Source: an uncultured Oscillospiraceae bacterium
Lineage (GTDB): Bacteria > Bacillota > Clostridia > Oscillospirales > Oscillospiraceae
Length of the DNA: 63,537 nt
Direction of reading: 5' to 3'
NCBI GenBank assembly: GCA_944385465.1
Contig: CALWXH010000003.1
Location: 1-63,537, forward strand
This document shows positions 15,327 to 23,480 of the stretch, piece by piece. The translations under genes were made by a program, and so were the position numbers. How positions within the stretch are numbered: the first letter of the stretch is position 1; every line of letters starts with the position of its first letter. Below the pieces are notes generated by a model that saw only the letters and a program-made list of their open reading frames with translations, was not told the origin of the DNA and did no database searches.

Positions 15327-16259
15327 ATGGAATACACCCACAAGCCGGTACTGCTCCAGGAGTGCCTGGAGGGGCTGGCCATCCGGCCGGATGGCGTCTA
15401 TGTGGACGGCACCCTGGGCCGGGCGGGCCACAGCCGGGAGATCGCCCGGCGGCTCACCACCGGACGGCTCATCTGCATCGACCGGGATCAGGCGGCGCTG
15501 GACGCCGCGCCGGAGCGGCTGGCCGGCCTGATGGACAAGGTCACCCTGGTTCACGGCAACTTCGGTGATGTGGCTGTTATTTTGAACGATCTGGGCGTCC
15601 CGGCAGCGGACGGGATGCTCTTTGACCTGGGGGTGTCCTCCCCGCAGCTGGACGACGGCAGCCGGGGCTTCTCCTATCTGCAGGACGCCCCGCTGGATAT
15701 GAGAATGGACCAGTCGGCCACCCTCACCGCCGGTAACGTGGTGAACGGCTGGAGCCAGGAGGAGCTCAGACGCATCCTCTGGCAGTACGGGGAGGAGCGG
15801 TACGCCGCCCCCATCGCCGCGGCCATCTGCCGGGCCCGGGAGCAGGCGCCCATCCGCACCACCCTGGAGCTGGCCGAGCTCATCCGCCAGGCCATGCCCG
15901 CCAAAGCCCGCCGGGAGAAACAGCACCCGGCCAAGCGGTCCTTCCAGGCCATCCGCATCGCGGTGAACGACGAGCTGGGCGAGGTGGAGCGGATGCTGGA
16001 CAGCGCGCTGGACCTGCTCAGCGCCGGCGGCCGGCTGGCGGTGATCTCCTTCCACTCCCTGGAGGACCGGCTGGTGAAAACCGCCTACGCCCAGTGGGCC
16101 AGGGGCTGCACCTGTCCGCCGGACTTCCCGGTGTGCGTGTGCGGGAAAAAGCCCCGGGCCAAGCTCATCGGCAAGCGCCCCATCGTGGCCGGTGATGCAG
16201 AACTGGAGGAAAACCCCAGAGCCCGCAGCGCCAAGCTGAGGGTGGCAGAAAAACTATGA
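15327..16259 (+). CDS. rsmH: 16S rRNA (cytosine-1402-N4) methyltransferase
   Basis: A 310-residue SAM-dependent methyltransferase that modifies C1402 in the ribosomal P site. Motif I is VYVDGTLGRAGHSREIA (about 26-42); MLFDLGVSSPQLD and GFSYLQDAPLDMRMD (about 95-130) are family signatures, and ISFHSLEDRLVK (about 237-248) is the C-terminal catalytic-domain motif. Length is typical (about 310). The start is one base after the mraZ stop, so translation is coupled. The standard second gene of division clusters. Confidence 0.96.
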   Translation: MEYTHKPVLLQECLEGLAIRPDGVYVDGTLGRAGHSREIARRLTTGRLICIDRDQAALDAAPERLAGLMDKVTLVHGNFGDVAVILNDLGVPAADGMLFDLGVSSPQLDDGSRGFSYLQDAPLDMRMDQSATLTAGNVVNGWSQEELRRILWQYGEERYAAPIAAAICRAREQAPIRTTLELAELIRQAMPAKARREKQHPAKRSFQAIRIAVNDELGEVERMLDSALDLLSAGGRLAVISFHSLEDRLVKTAYAQWARGCTCPPDFPVCVCGKKPRAKLIGKRPIVAGDAELEENPRARSAKLRVAEKL

Positions 16260-16300
16260 CCTCCCGCCGGGCGGGAATGAGAATAAAGGAGCGGTAGACC

Positions 16301-16852
16301 ATGGCAGTGTCCACCCAATACAGAACAAGACGATACACCACCTATGGCAACGTGGCCTACCAGCCCGAGCCTGAGCCCATCCGCCGCGGGGCGCAGCGCC
16401 CCGGCCAGGAGGCGGAGCGGGTCCGCCGCCCCCGGGTACAGCCCCGCCCCAGGACGATTTCCCGTCCCCAGGTGCAGGTGCGCCCCCAGGGCGCCGTGGC
16501 CCCCTTTGCCATCGTGGGCTTTCTGGCGGTGATTGTGTGCGCCGTGCTGCTGGTAATGACCAGCGCCCAGCTGGCCGTGGTCAAGGATGAATCCGTGGAT
16601 CTGCGCTCCACCCTGTCCGACCTGCAGAGCGAGGAAAAGACCCTCCAGGCCCAGTACGAGCTGGCCTTTGACCTGTCTGAACTGGAGCGGCAATTCACCG
16701 CAGACGGCTCCATGGTGAAGGCCGGCCCCAGCCAAACGGTTTACCTGGACCTGTCTGAGGGGGACAGCGTGGTCTATTATGAGCAGGCGCAGTCCGGCCT
16801 GCCCGGCCTGATCCGTCAGGCGGAGGAACTTTTATCCGGCATCCTGTCATAA
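16301..16852 (+). CDS. ftsL: FtsL-like septum protein
   Basis: A 183-residue bitopic membrane protein. Residues 1-65 are a long basic cytoplasmic tail rich in Arg, Pro and Gln; one transmembrane helix spans about 68-89 (FAIVGFLAVIVCAVLLVMTS); a predicted coiled coil follows (about 90-130, KDESVDLRSTLSDLQSEEK). The position between rsmH and the PBP gene and the topology identify the FtsL role, linking the FtsQ/DivIB-FtsB complex to the septal transglycosylase and transpeptidase. Sequence similarity in this family is always weak. Ribosome binding site AAAGGAGCGG precedes ATG 16301. Confidence 0.75.
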   Translation: MAVSTQYRTRRYTTYGNVAYQPEPEPIRRGAQRPGQEAERVRRPRVQPRPRTISRPQVQVRPQGAVAPFAIVGFLAVIVCAVLLVMTSAQLAVVKDESVDLRSTLSDLQSEEKTLQAQYELAFDLSELERQFTADGSMVKAGPSQTVYLDLSEGDSVVYYEQAQSGLPGLIRQAEELLSGILS

Positions 16853-16908
16853 GGGCGGGGTGTGCGGTCATAGGCTGTACCAGACAAAAACACAACGAGG
16901 AAATACAG

Positions 16909-16944
16909 AAGGGGCGTAAGAAGATAGGGAATTCTTACGCCCCT
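16909..16944 (+). repeat. Hairpin between ftsL and PBP genes
   Basis: AAGGGGCGTAAGAA (16909-16922) pairs with TTCTTACGCCCCTT (16931-16944), a perfect 14-bp stem and 8-base loop, followed by TGG rather than a T tract. It may be a processing or partial attenuation site within the cluster. Confidence 0.55.
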
Positions 16945-16994
16945 TTGGAGTTGTATGCGGCCATTGGGCCGACAGGGACAGAAGGAGCGAAGCC

Positions 16995-19439
16995 ATGCAG
17001 AAGCAGGATCCGAAGGAGCGGCACTCTGCCGGTAACAATAACCGCAGCCTCTTCCGGCGCACCATCTTCCTGATGGTGTGCATGGGAGTGGTATTTTTCA
17101 TTCCCATGGTGGCCCAGCTGTGGAAGCTGCAGATCAGCCAGCACGACTACTGGCAGGAGCGGGCGGCCAACCAGCAGCTGCGGGACGTGGCGGTGGACTC
17201 CGGCCGGGGGACCATCTACGACGCCAACGGCGAGGTGCTGGCCATGTCCGCCACCGCCTACGACCTGATCCTGGCCCCCGCCCAGCTGGTGCGCAACGCC
17301 AACGAGCTGGCGGAGAACAACTCCAAGCTCCAGGACGAGGAAAAGGAGCCCGACGAGGGCAAGATCCAGGACCTCATTGAGGACACCCGGGCGGATGTGG
17401 CCGAATTTCTGGCCGGGCTGCTGGGGGAGGACGAGGAGACCTACCTGAAGCGGCTGGAGCGCACCGACTCCTATTACGAGAAGCTGGCCACCTATTTGAA
17501 TGAGGAACAGGCCGAGCAGGTGCGCAAGTTCATCAACGGCTACCGGGAGGAGTCCGGCTGGAACATGAGCATGCCCACCATCCTCTATCTGGTGGAGACC
17601 TCCCAGCGCTATTATCCCCAGTCCACCACCGCCTCCCACGTGCTGGGCTACACCGCCCAGAACGAGAGCAGCGGCGGGGAGAAGGTGGGCGCCCAGGGGC
17701 TGGAGGCGGCCTATCAGGATGTGCTGTCCGGCACCTCCGGCATGGTGGTGACGGGAGTCACCGGGGTGGGCACCGAGCTGTTCTCCAGCTATGAGGAGTA
17801 CTTTGACGGCCAGGACGGCATGGACCTTCACCTGACCATCGACGCCCAGATCCAGGCCATGGCCGAGCAGACCCTGGCGGAGGGCATCGAGACCTACGAC
17901 GTGAAGAAAGGCGGGTTCTGCATTGTGATGCACCCGTCCACCGGGGCCATCCTGGCCATGGCCAGCTCCCCGGAGTTTGACCCCAACAACTACAGCGAGA
18001 TCATCACCCAGGCCTACCTGGAGCAGCTGGCGGCGGTGGCCGACCAGTACGGCGAGGACAGCGAGGAGTACGGCACCGCCTGGAACGAGGCCTACGGCGA
18101 GCAGCTGCGCAACAAGGCGGTGAACTTCACCTATGAGCCCGGCTCCGTGTTCAAGCCCATCACGGTGGCCATGGCCCTGGAGGAGGGGATCATCAGCCCC
18201 GACGACCACTACTACTGCGGCGGATACAAGATGGTGGGGGGCTACAAGATCCGCTGCCACGACCACAGCGGCCATGGGGACCAGACGGTGACCCAGGCCC
18301 TGGAGAACTCCTGCAACGTGGCCCTGATGGACATAGGCGAGCAGATCGGCGCCGAGATCATGTGGGAGTACTGGGAGAACTTCGGCCTGATGGAGACCAC
18401 CGGCATTGACCTGGCTGGCGAGGTGGAGAGCTTTTTCTGGCCGGAGGATGAATTCAAGGGGCCGTATGGCGCGACCTCTGTCGCCACCGCCTCCTTCGGT
18501 CAGACCTTGAAGGTGATGCCGATTCAGATGATCCGGGCCTTTGCCAGCCTCATCAACGGTGGCCATCTGCTCACCCCCTATCTGGTGCAGTCAGTCACCG
18601 ACGACAACGGCAATACGGTGTATTATCACGAGACAGAGGAGAACCGGCAGGTCATCAGCGAGTCCACCTCCTCTCTCCTCCGGGGAATGCTGGAGAGCGT
18701 TGTGGCCAACGGTTCCGGCCACAACGCTTACATGGCGGGCTACCGCATCGCCGGCAAGACGGGCACCTCGGAAAAGCGGGATGAGACGACGGGGGACGTG
18801 ATCTGCTCCTTCATGGGCTTTGCTCCGGTGGATAATCCCAAGGTGCTGGTGCTGCTGGCCTATGACTCCCCGGAGCGGGCCAATGGGACTTCCAACTACA
18901 CCCCCTCCGGCACCTACATCAGCGGCGGCAACATCACCGCCCCCATGGCGGGGGAGCTCATTGCCAACATCCTGGACTACATGGGCGTGGAGAAGCAGTA
19001 CACCGGCCAGGAGCTGGCCAGCAGTGATACCACCGTGCCCCGGCTCACCGGCTACGAGCTCACCGTGGCCAAGGGCCAGGCCCAGGGCCAGGGGCTGAAC
19101 GTGCGCACCATCGGCACGGGCAGCATCGTCACCGCCCAGGTGCCCGCGGCGGGGGTGAGCATCCCCGGCGGGTCCACCGTCATTTTGTATCTGGGAGACG
19201 CGAAGCCTGAGCAAGAGGTGGAGGTGCCCGATGTGGACGGCCTCAACCCCAACCAGGCCAAGGAGCGGCTGGAGAGCGCGGGGCTGTTCCTGCGGGCCGC
19301 CGGGGTGTCGGATTACAGTGATCCCGCCGTCACCGCCTCCAGCCAGTCCATCGAGGCGGGCACCACCGTGAAGATCGGCACCGTGGTGGATGTGCGCTTT
19401 GTGTCCAATGTCATCGACTATGCGCCCGGTGAGACGTGA
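16995..19439 (+). CDS. Penicillin-binding protein 2 (FtsI/SpoVD type) with PASTA domains
   Basis: An 814-residue class B transpeptidase that crosslinks septal peptidoglycan. A cytoplasmic basic tail and one transmembrane helix (about 21-43) anchor it; residues about 55-200 are the dimerisation (pedestal) domain beginning RGTIYDANGEVLAMS. The catalytic triad is Ser384-x-x-Lys387 (EPGSVFKP), Ser439-Cys-Asn441 and Lys588-Thr-Gly (AGKTGTSEK). Two PASTA domains follow (about 670-735 and 740-807; VEVPDVDGLNPNQAKERLES). PASTA-bearing members in clostridia include SpoVD and the septal FtsI; only one such gene is here, so either name could apply. ATG 16995 follows AGAAGGAGCG. Confidence 0.93.
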   Translation: MQKQDPKERHSAGNNNRSLFRRTIFLMVCMGVVFFIPMVAQLWKLQISQHDYWQERAANQQLRDVAVDSGRGTIYDANGEVLAMSATAYDLILAPAQLVRNANELAENNSKLQDEEKEPDEGKIQDLIEDTRADVAEFLAGLLGEDEETYLKRLERTDSYYEKLATYLNEEQAEQVRKFINGYREESGWNMSMPTILYLVETSQRYYPQSTTASHVLGYTAQNESSGGEKVGAQGLEAAYQDVLSGTSGMVVTGVTGVGTELFSSYEEYFDGQDGMDLHLTIDAQIQAMAEQTLAEGIETYDVKKGGFCIVMHPSTGAILAMASSPEFDPNNYSEIITQAYLEQLAAVADQYGEDSEEYGTAWNEAYGEQLRNKAVNFTYEPGSVFKPITVAMALEEGIISPDDHYYCGGYKMVGGYKIRCHDHSGHGDQTVTQALENSCNVALMDIGEQIGAEIMWEYWENFGLMETTGIDLAGEVESFFWPEDEFKGPYGATSVATASFGQTLKVMPIQMIRAFASLINGGHLLTPYLVQSVTDDNGNTVYYHETEENRQVISESTSSLLRGMLESVVANGSGHNAYMAGYRIAGKTGTSEKRDETTGDVICSFMGFAPVDNPKVLVLLAYDSPERANGTSNYTPSGTYISGGNITAPMAGELIANILDYMGVEKQYTGQELASSDTTVPRLTGYELTVAKGQAQGQGLNVRTIGTGSIVTAQVPAAGVSIPGGSTVILYLGDAKPEQEVEVPDVDGLNPNQAKERLESAGLFLRAAGVSDYSDPAVTASSQSIEAGTTVKIGTVVDVRFVSNVIDYAPGET

Positions 19440-19962
19440 GTCCGGCGCCCCCCTGGCGGTGGTGGGCCGGGGCGGGACCATGACGGCCGGCCTGCTGCGC
19501 CGGCTCACCGGCTGCCCGGTGGAAGAGCTCACCCCCTGCCAGGCGGCGCTGGCCGCCCCGGCGGACAACCGGTACCGGGCGGTCATTGTGGAAAATTTCG
19601 AGCCCCGGGATCACCGGACGCTGTCCTGCTGCGCCGCCGCCCGGTGGGCGCTGGCGCCCCGGGCGGACGTGACGGTGGTGGCCCTGGACGACGCGGAGGG
19701 CCGCCGGCTGGCCACGGCGCTGCCGGGACAGGTGTACGCCTATTCCGACGGCCGGCCCCAGGCGAACCTCACCGCCAAAAATGTGCGGTTGTGGGACGAC
19801 CGGCTGGAGTTTGACGCCCTGACGGACGGCGAACTGCTGCGGGTGCGTCTGCCCCTGGAGGACCGGCCCCGGCTGTACGATTGCCTGGCGGCCCTGGCCG
19901 GCGCCCTGGCGCTGGGGGTGCCGCTGGAGCGGGCGGCCAGGCTGCTGGCCCACAGGGGCTGA
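19429..19962 (+). CDS. Degenerate Mur-ligase central-domain protein
   Basis: About 177 residues. It resembles only the ATP-binding middle domain of Mur ligases. AVVGRGGTMTAGLLRRLTG occupies the P-loop place but lacks the GKT lysine; then AVIVENFEPRDHRTL, VTVVALDDAEGRRLATALP, YAYSDGRPQANLTAKNVRLW and LPLEDRPRLYDCLAALAGAL follow the order of the ligase domain (the last like the ...GxHNxxNALAA... block). The C-terminal ligase domain is missing. It lies where murE or murF normally sits, between pbp and mraY. The GTG at 19429 overlaps the PBP stop by 11 bases; no strong Shine-Dalgarno is seen, so coupling is assumed. Start uncertain (ATG 19408, 19420 and 19480 are alternatives). The open frame with normal codon use argues against recent decay. 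Confidence 0.65.
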   Translation: MRRESGAPLAVVGRGGTMTAGLLRRLTGCPVEELTPCQAALAAPADNRYRAVIVENFEPRDHRTLSCCAAARWALAPRADVTVVALDDAEGRRLATALPGQVYAYSDGRPQANLTAKNVRLWDDRLEFDALTDGELLRVRLPLEDRPRLYDCLAALAGALALGVPLERAARLLAHRG

Positions 19963-19992
19963 ACAAAAGAGAGAAGGACGGAGGTCTTTGCT

Positions 19993-20979
19993 ATGAGGAT
20001 GCTGCTGGCAGGTATTCTTGCCTTTGCGGTCTCGGCGGTGGTGGGACGGTTTCTCATCCCCGCCCTGCGGGCCATGAAGGCGGGCCAGTCCATCAAGGAG
20101 ATCGGGCCCAACTGGCACATGTCCAAACAGGGCACCCCCACCATGGGGGGCATCATGTTCATGGTCGCGTGCGTGGCGGCGGTGCTGGTGTTCGGCTGGC
20201 GGGACATGGCGGGGGGAGATTTCTCCGCCCTGTTCGTGCTGGTGCTGGCCCTGCTGTACGGGGCCATCGGCTTTGTGGATGACTACGCCAAAATCAAGAA
20301 GAAGGAGAACACCGGCCTCACCGCCGGGTGGAAGTTCCTGCTCCAGCTGGCGGTGGCCATCGCCTTCCTGGCCCTGATGCGCATGGAAAATCACCTGACC
20401 CCAAACCTGTACATCCCCTTTGTCAACGTGTCGGTGAGCCTGCCCTGGATCGTCTACCTGATCTTCGCGGCCTTTGTCATGGTGGGGTGCGTCAACGCGG
20501 TGAACCTCACCGACGGGCTGGACGGCCTGGCCGGGTCGGTGACCCTGCCGGTGGCGGTGTTCTTTGCCGTGCTGTCCGCCTGGTGGGACAAGGGGGCAGT
20601 GGGCATCTTCGCCGGCGCCCTGGCCGGAGGCGTCCTGGGCTTCCTGGTGTATAATTTCTATCCGGCCAAGGTGTTTATGGGGGACACCGGCTCCCTGTTC
20701 CTGGGGGGCGCGGTGTGCGGCCTGGCCTTTGCCCTGGACGCACCCCTCATCCTCATCCCCGTGGGCATCATCTACATTGTGGAGACCATGAGCGACATTC
20801 TCCAGGTGGGCTACTTCAAGCTCACCCACGGCAAGCGGATCTTCCGCATGGCCCCCCTCCACCACCATCTGGAGATGGGGGGCTGGAGCGAGGTGCGCAT
20901 TGTGCTCACCTTCGCGGGCATCACCATCGCCTTCTGCCTGCTGGCCTTTGTGGGCGTGATGTACCGGTACAGCATGTAA
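19993..20979 (+). CDS. mraY: Phospho-N-acetylmuramoyl-pentapeptide transferase
   Basis: Transfers phospho-MurNAc-pentapeptide to undecaprenyl phosphate, making lipid I. The 328-residue product has about 10 membrane helices and the family loops: TPTMGGIMF, FVDDYAKIKKKENTGLTAG (Asp pair for Mg2+), NAVNLTDGLDGLAG, and HHHLEMGGWSE near the end. Length is as expected (about 320-330). Ribosome binding site GAAGGACGGAGG lies upstream of ATG 19993. It is followed by ftsW, 81 bp away. Confidence 0.96.
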   Translation: MRMLLAGILAFAVSAVVGRFLIPALRAMKAGQSIKEIGPNWHMSKQGTPTMGGIMFMVACVAAVLVFGWRDMAGGDFSALFVLVLALLYGAIGFVDDYAKIKKKENTGLTAGWKFLLQLAVAIAFLALMRMENHLTPNLYIPFVNVSVSLPWIVYLIFAAFVMVGCVNAVNLTDGLDGLAGSVTLPVAVFFAVLSAWWDKGAVGIFAGALAGGVLGFLVYNFYPAKVFMGDTGSLFLGGAVCGLAFALDAPLILIPVGIIYIVETMSDILQVGYFKLTHGKRIFRMAPLHHHLEMGGWSEVRIVLTFAGITIAFCLLAFVGVMYRYSM

Positions 20980-21060
20980 GCGATGGCCGGGGCGGGAAAG
21001 TCCGCCCGGCTGTCCGGAAGATCGAAAAATGAGAACCATCAACACAGGAGGTGACACAGC

Positions 21061-22272
21061 ATGAGACGACGCCGCGCCAAACGGGACCTGACCATTGAGC
21101 AGCAGCTGGCCCGGGGGCCCATCGACCTGCCCTATCTGGCGCTGACCCTGCTGCTCACCGCCATCGGCCTGGTCATGCTGCTCTCCTCCTCCTACGCCTC
21201 CGCCTACTATGAGAGCGGAGACCCCTACTACTATTTTACCCGGCAGCTGGGGTTTGCCCTGCTGGGCATCGTGGCCATGTTCCTGATCCCGAAGATTGAC
21301 TACCAGCGGCTGCGGCTGCTGTCAGTGCCGGCGATTTTCCTCTCCGTTGTGCTGCTGGCCCTGGTGCTCACCCCCCTGGGGAGAGCTGGCGGCGGCGCCC
21401 AGCGGTGGATTTCCATCGCCGGTATCCGCTTCCAGCCCCTGGAGGTGGCCAAGGTGTCGGTGGTCATGTTCTTCGCCGCCCGCCTGTCCAAACGCAACGA
21501 CCAGCTGAAAGCGCCGCCCAAGAAGTGGAACCGCCACACCCCGGTGGGGCGCATCGGCGCCGTCCTGGACAAGATCGGATTTCTGGAGCTGGTGCCCTAT
21601 GGGGTGATCCTGCTTGTCGTGCTCTTCCTGCTGTATAAGCAGCCCCACATGTCGGGCATGATCCTGGTGCTGGTGGCGGCGGCCTCGGTGCTGTTTGCCT
21701 CGGGCATCCGGCTGTACTGGTTTGTGGGTGTGGGCACGGCGGCGGCGGGCGCGCTGTGGTTTGTCATCACCCAGACGGAGTATATGACCGCCCGCATCAA
21801 TTCCTGGCTCAACCCCACCGCCGATCTGCAGGGGGACGGGCTGCAGCTGTGGCAGTCCCAGATCGCCATCGGCTCCGGCGGACTGCTGGGGGTGGGGCTG
21901 GGCAACAGCCATCAGAAGTATCTCTTTTTGCCGGAGGAGCACAACGACTTTATCTTTGCCATCGTCTGTGAGGAGCTGGGGCTGGTGGGGGCCTGTCTGA
22001 TCATCGCCCTGTTCGCCCTGCTCATCATCCGGGGCTACTGGCTGGCCCTCCACGCCAGGGACCGGTTCGGCACCCTGCTCATTGTGGGGCTGAACACCCT
22101 GATGGCGGCCCAGGTGCTCCTGAACCTCGGCGTGGTCACCGGGGTGCTGCCCACCACCGGCATCTCCCTGCCCTTCTTCAGCTACGGTGGCACCGCCCTA
22201 GCGGTGCAGCTGGCCTCGGCGGGAATTGTGCTGGGGGTGTCCCGGCAGATTGTAGCCCCCAGGGCAGAGTAG
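21061..22272 (+). CDS. ftsW: FtsW/RodA/SpoVE-family lipid II polymerase
   Basis: A 403-residue SEDS protein, the glycosyltransferase that polymerises lipid II at the septum with a class B PBP. About ten membrane helices; conserved loops include ITQTEYMTARINSWLNP, LPEEHNDFIFAIVCEELG and GVLPTTGISLPFFSYGGT. The charged N-terminus (MRRRRAKRD) is cytosolic. In spore formers the cluster copy can be FtsW or SpoVE; the gene order (after mraY, before murG) fits either. ATG 21061 has AGGAGGTGACACAGC upstream, a near-perfect ribosome binding site. Confidence 0.93.
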   Translation: MRRRRAKRDLTIEQQLARGPIDLPYLALTLLLTAIGLVMLLSSSYASAYYESGDPYYYFTRQLGFALLGIVAMFLIPKIDYQRLRLLSVPAIFLSVVLLALVLTPLGRAGGGAQRWISIAGIRFQPLEVAKVSVVMFFAARLSKRNDQLKAPPKKWNRHTPVGRIGAVLDKIGFLELVPYGVILLVVLFLLYKQPHMSGMILVLVAAASVLFASGIRLYWFVGVGTAAAGALWFVITQTEYMTARINSWLNPTADLQGDGLQLWQSQIAIGSGGLLGVGLGNSHQKYLFLPEEHNDFIFAIVCEELGLVGACLIIALFALLIIRGYWLALHARDRFGTLLIVGLNTLMAAQVLLNLGVVTGVLPTTGISLPFFSYGGTALAVQLASAGIVLGVSRQIVAPRAE

Positions 22273-22285
22273 GAGTGTGGAGACA

Positions 22286-23404
22286 ATGCGTGTGATATTC
22301 ACCTGCGGCGGTACCGCCGGCCATGTGAATCCCGCCCTGGCGGTGGCCCAGGTCTTTCAGGCCAACCATCCGGACTGTGAGATCCTGTTTATCGGGGCGG
22401 AGCGGGGGATGGAGCAGCGCCTGGTGACCCAGGCGGGCTATCCCATCCGGACCGTGAAGGTGTCCACCTTTGAGCGGGCCTGGAGCTTCAAGGTGCTGCG
22501 GCACAACCTCAAGAGTGTTGTGAAGGTGCCCATCGGCCGCCGGCAGGCGGCGTCCATCCTGCGCTCCTTCCGGCCGGACCTGGTGGTGGGCACCGGGGGG
22601 TACGCCTCCTTCCCCGCCGTGCGGGAGGCCGCCCGGATGGGGATCCCCACCGCCATCCACGAGTCCAATGTCTACCCGGGCCTCACCACCCGGGCCCTGG
22701 CGGACAAGGTGGATCTGGTGATGGTGGGCTTTCCGGAGGCCGCGTCCTTCTATCAGAATGCCAAGCGGGTGGAGGTCACCGGCACCCCGGTGCGGGGAGA
22801 GTTCTTCACCCTGGACCGCTCCCGGGCCCGGCAGATGCTGGGGCTGGAGGACAGCCAGCCGCTGGTGATCTCCTTCTGGGGATCCCAGGGGGCGGGGCAT
22901 ATGAGCCAGCGCACGGTGGATCTGGTGGAGCTGTGGGCCGGCGAGGGCCGCCGGTTCCACTACATCCACGCCGCCGGCCGGGACTATGAGGACATGCGCT
23001 CGGAGCTGAAAAACCGGGGCGTGGCCGTCACCGACAGCGAGATCCGCCCCTACATCGACGACATGCCGGTGGTGATGGCGGCGGCCGACCTGGTGATCTG
23101 CCGGGCGGGGGCGTCCACCCTGGGGGAGCTCACCGCCCTGGGCAAGCCGGCCATTCTGGTGCCCTCCCCCTTTGTGGCGGCCAACCACCAGTACAAGAAC
23201 GCCAAGGTGCTCGCCGACCGGGGGGGCGCGGTGCTGCTGGAGGAAAAGGCGTGCACCGGGGAGCAGCTCTACCGCACGGCGCTGGAGCTGCTGGCTGACG
23301 GCAGCCGGCGCTCCGCCATGGGCAAGGCGCTGAAGGAGCTGTCGGCCCCCCATGCGGCCCAGGATATTTACCAGGCCCTGAGAAGCGTCATGAAACAGGG
23401 CTGA
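22286..23404 (+). CDS. murG: MurG, lipid II-forming GlcNAc transferase
   Basis: Adds GlcNAc to lipid I on the inner face of the membrane. The 372-residue GT-B protein has the first glycine loop TCGGTAGHVNPALAVA, GTGGYASFPAVREA in the N-domain, HESNVYPGLTTR, and the UDP-sugar-binding RAGASTLGELTALGKPAILVP. The second glycine-rich loop reads SFWGSQGAGHMS. Start chosen at ATG 22286 with AGGAG ten bases upstream; a GTG at 22277 in frame is less well placed. It follows ftsW by 13 bp. Confidence 0.95.
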   Translation: MRVIFTCGGTAGHVNPALAVAQVFQANHPDCEILFIGAERGMEQRLVTQAGYPIRTVKVSTFERAWSFKVLRHNLKSVVKVPIGRRQAASILRSFRPDLVVGTGGYASFPAVREAARMGIPTAIHESNVYPGLTTRALADKVDLVMVGFPEAASFYQNAKRVEVTGTPVRGEFFTLDRSRARQMLGLEDSQPLVISFWGSQGAGHMSQRTVDLVELWAGEGRRFHYIHAAGRDYEDMRSELKNRGVAVTDSEIRPYIDDMPVVMAAADLVICRAGASTLGELTALGKPAILVPSPFVAANHQYKNAKVLADRGGAVLLEEKACTGEQLYRTALELLADGSRRSAMGKALKELSAPHAAQDIYQALRSVMKQG

Positions 23405-23442
23405 AGGGCGAAAAATCGCACGCAATCGGCCCTCTTCACATA

Positions 23443-23463
23443 GGATGAGGTGATCTCATCCTG
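23443..23463 (+). repeat. Inverted repeat before murA
   Basis: AGGATGAG-GTGAT-CTCATCCT, an 8-bp perfect stem 18 bp before the murA start, in the 76-bp gap after murG. It contains GAGGTGAT, a strong anti-Shine-Dalgarno match not followed by a start codon at proper spacing. It could be an RNA hairpin tuning murA translation. Confidence 0.45.
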
Positions 23464-23480
23464 TGTGGGGAGGCTTTGCC

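Noticed and set aside
19390-19428. Earlier start for the Mur-ligase-like gene
   Set aside because: These codons lie inside the last PASTA domain of the PBP in another frame and lack a ribosome binding site. The GTG at 19429 gives the smallest overlap that keeps the P-loop-like segment.
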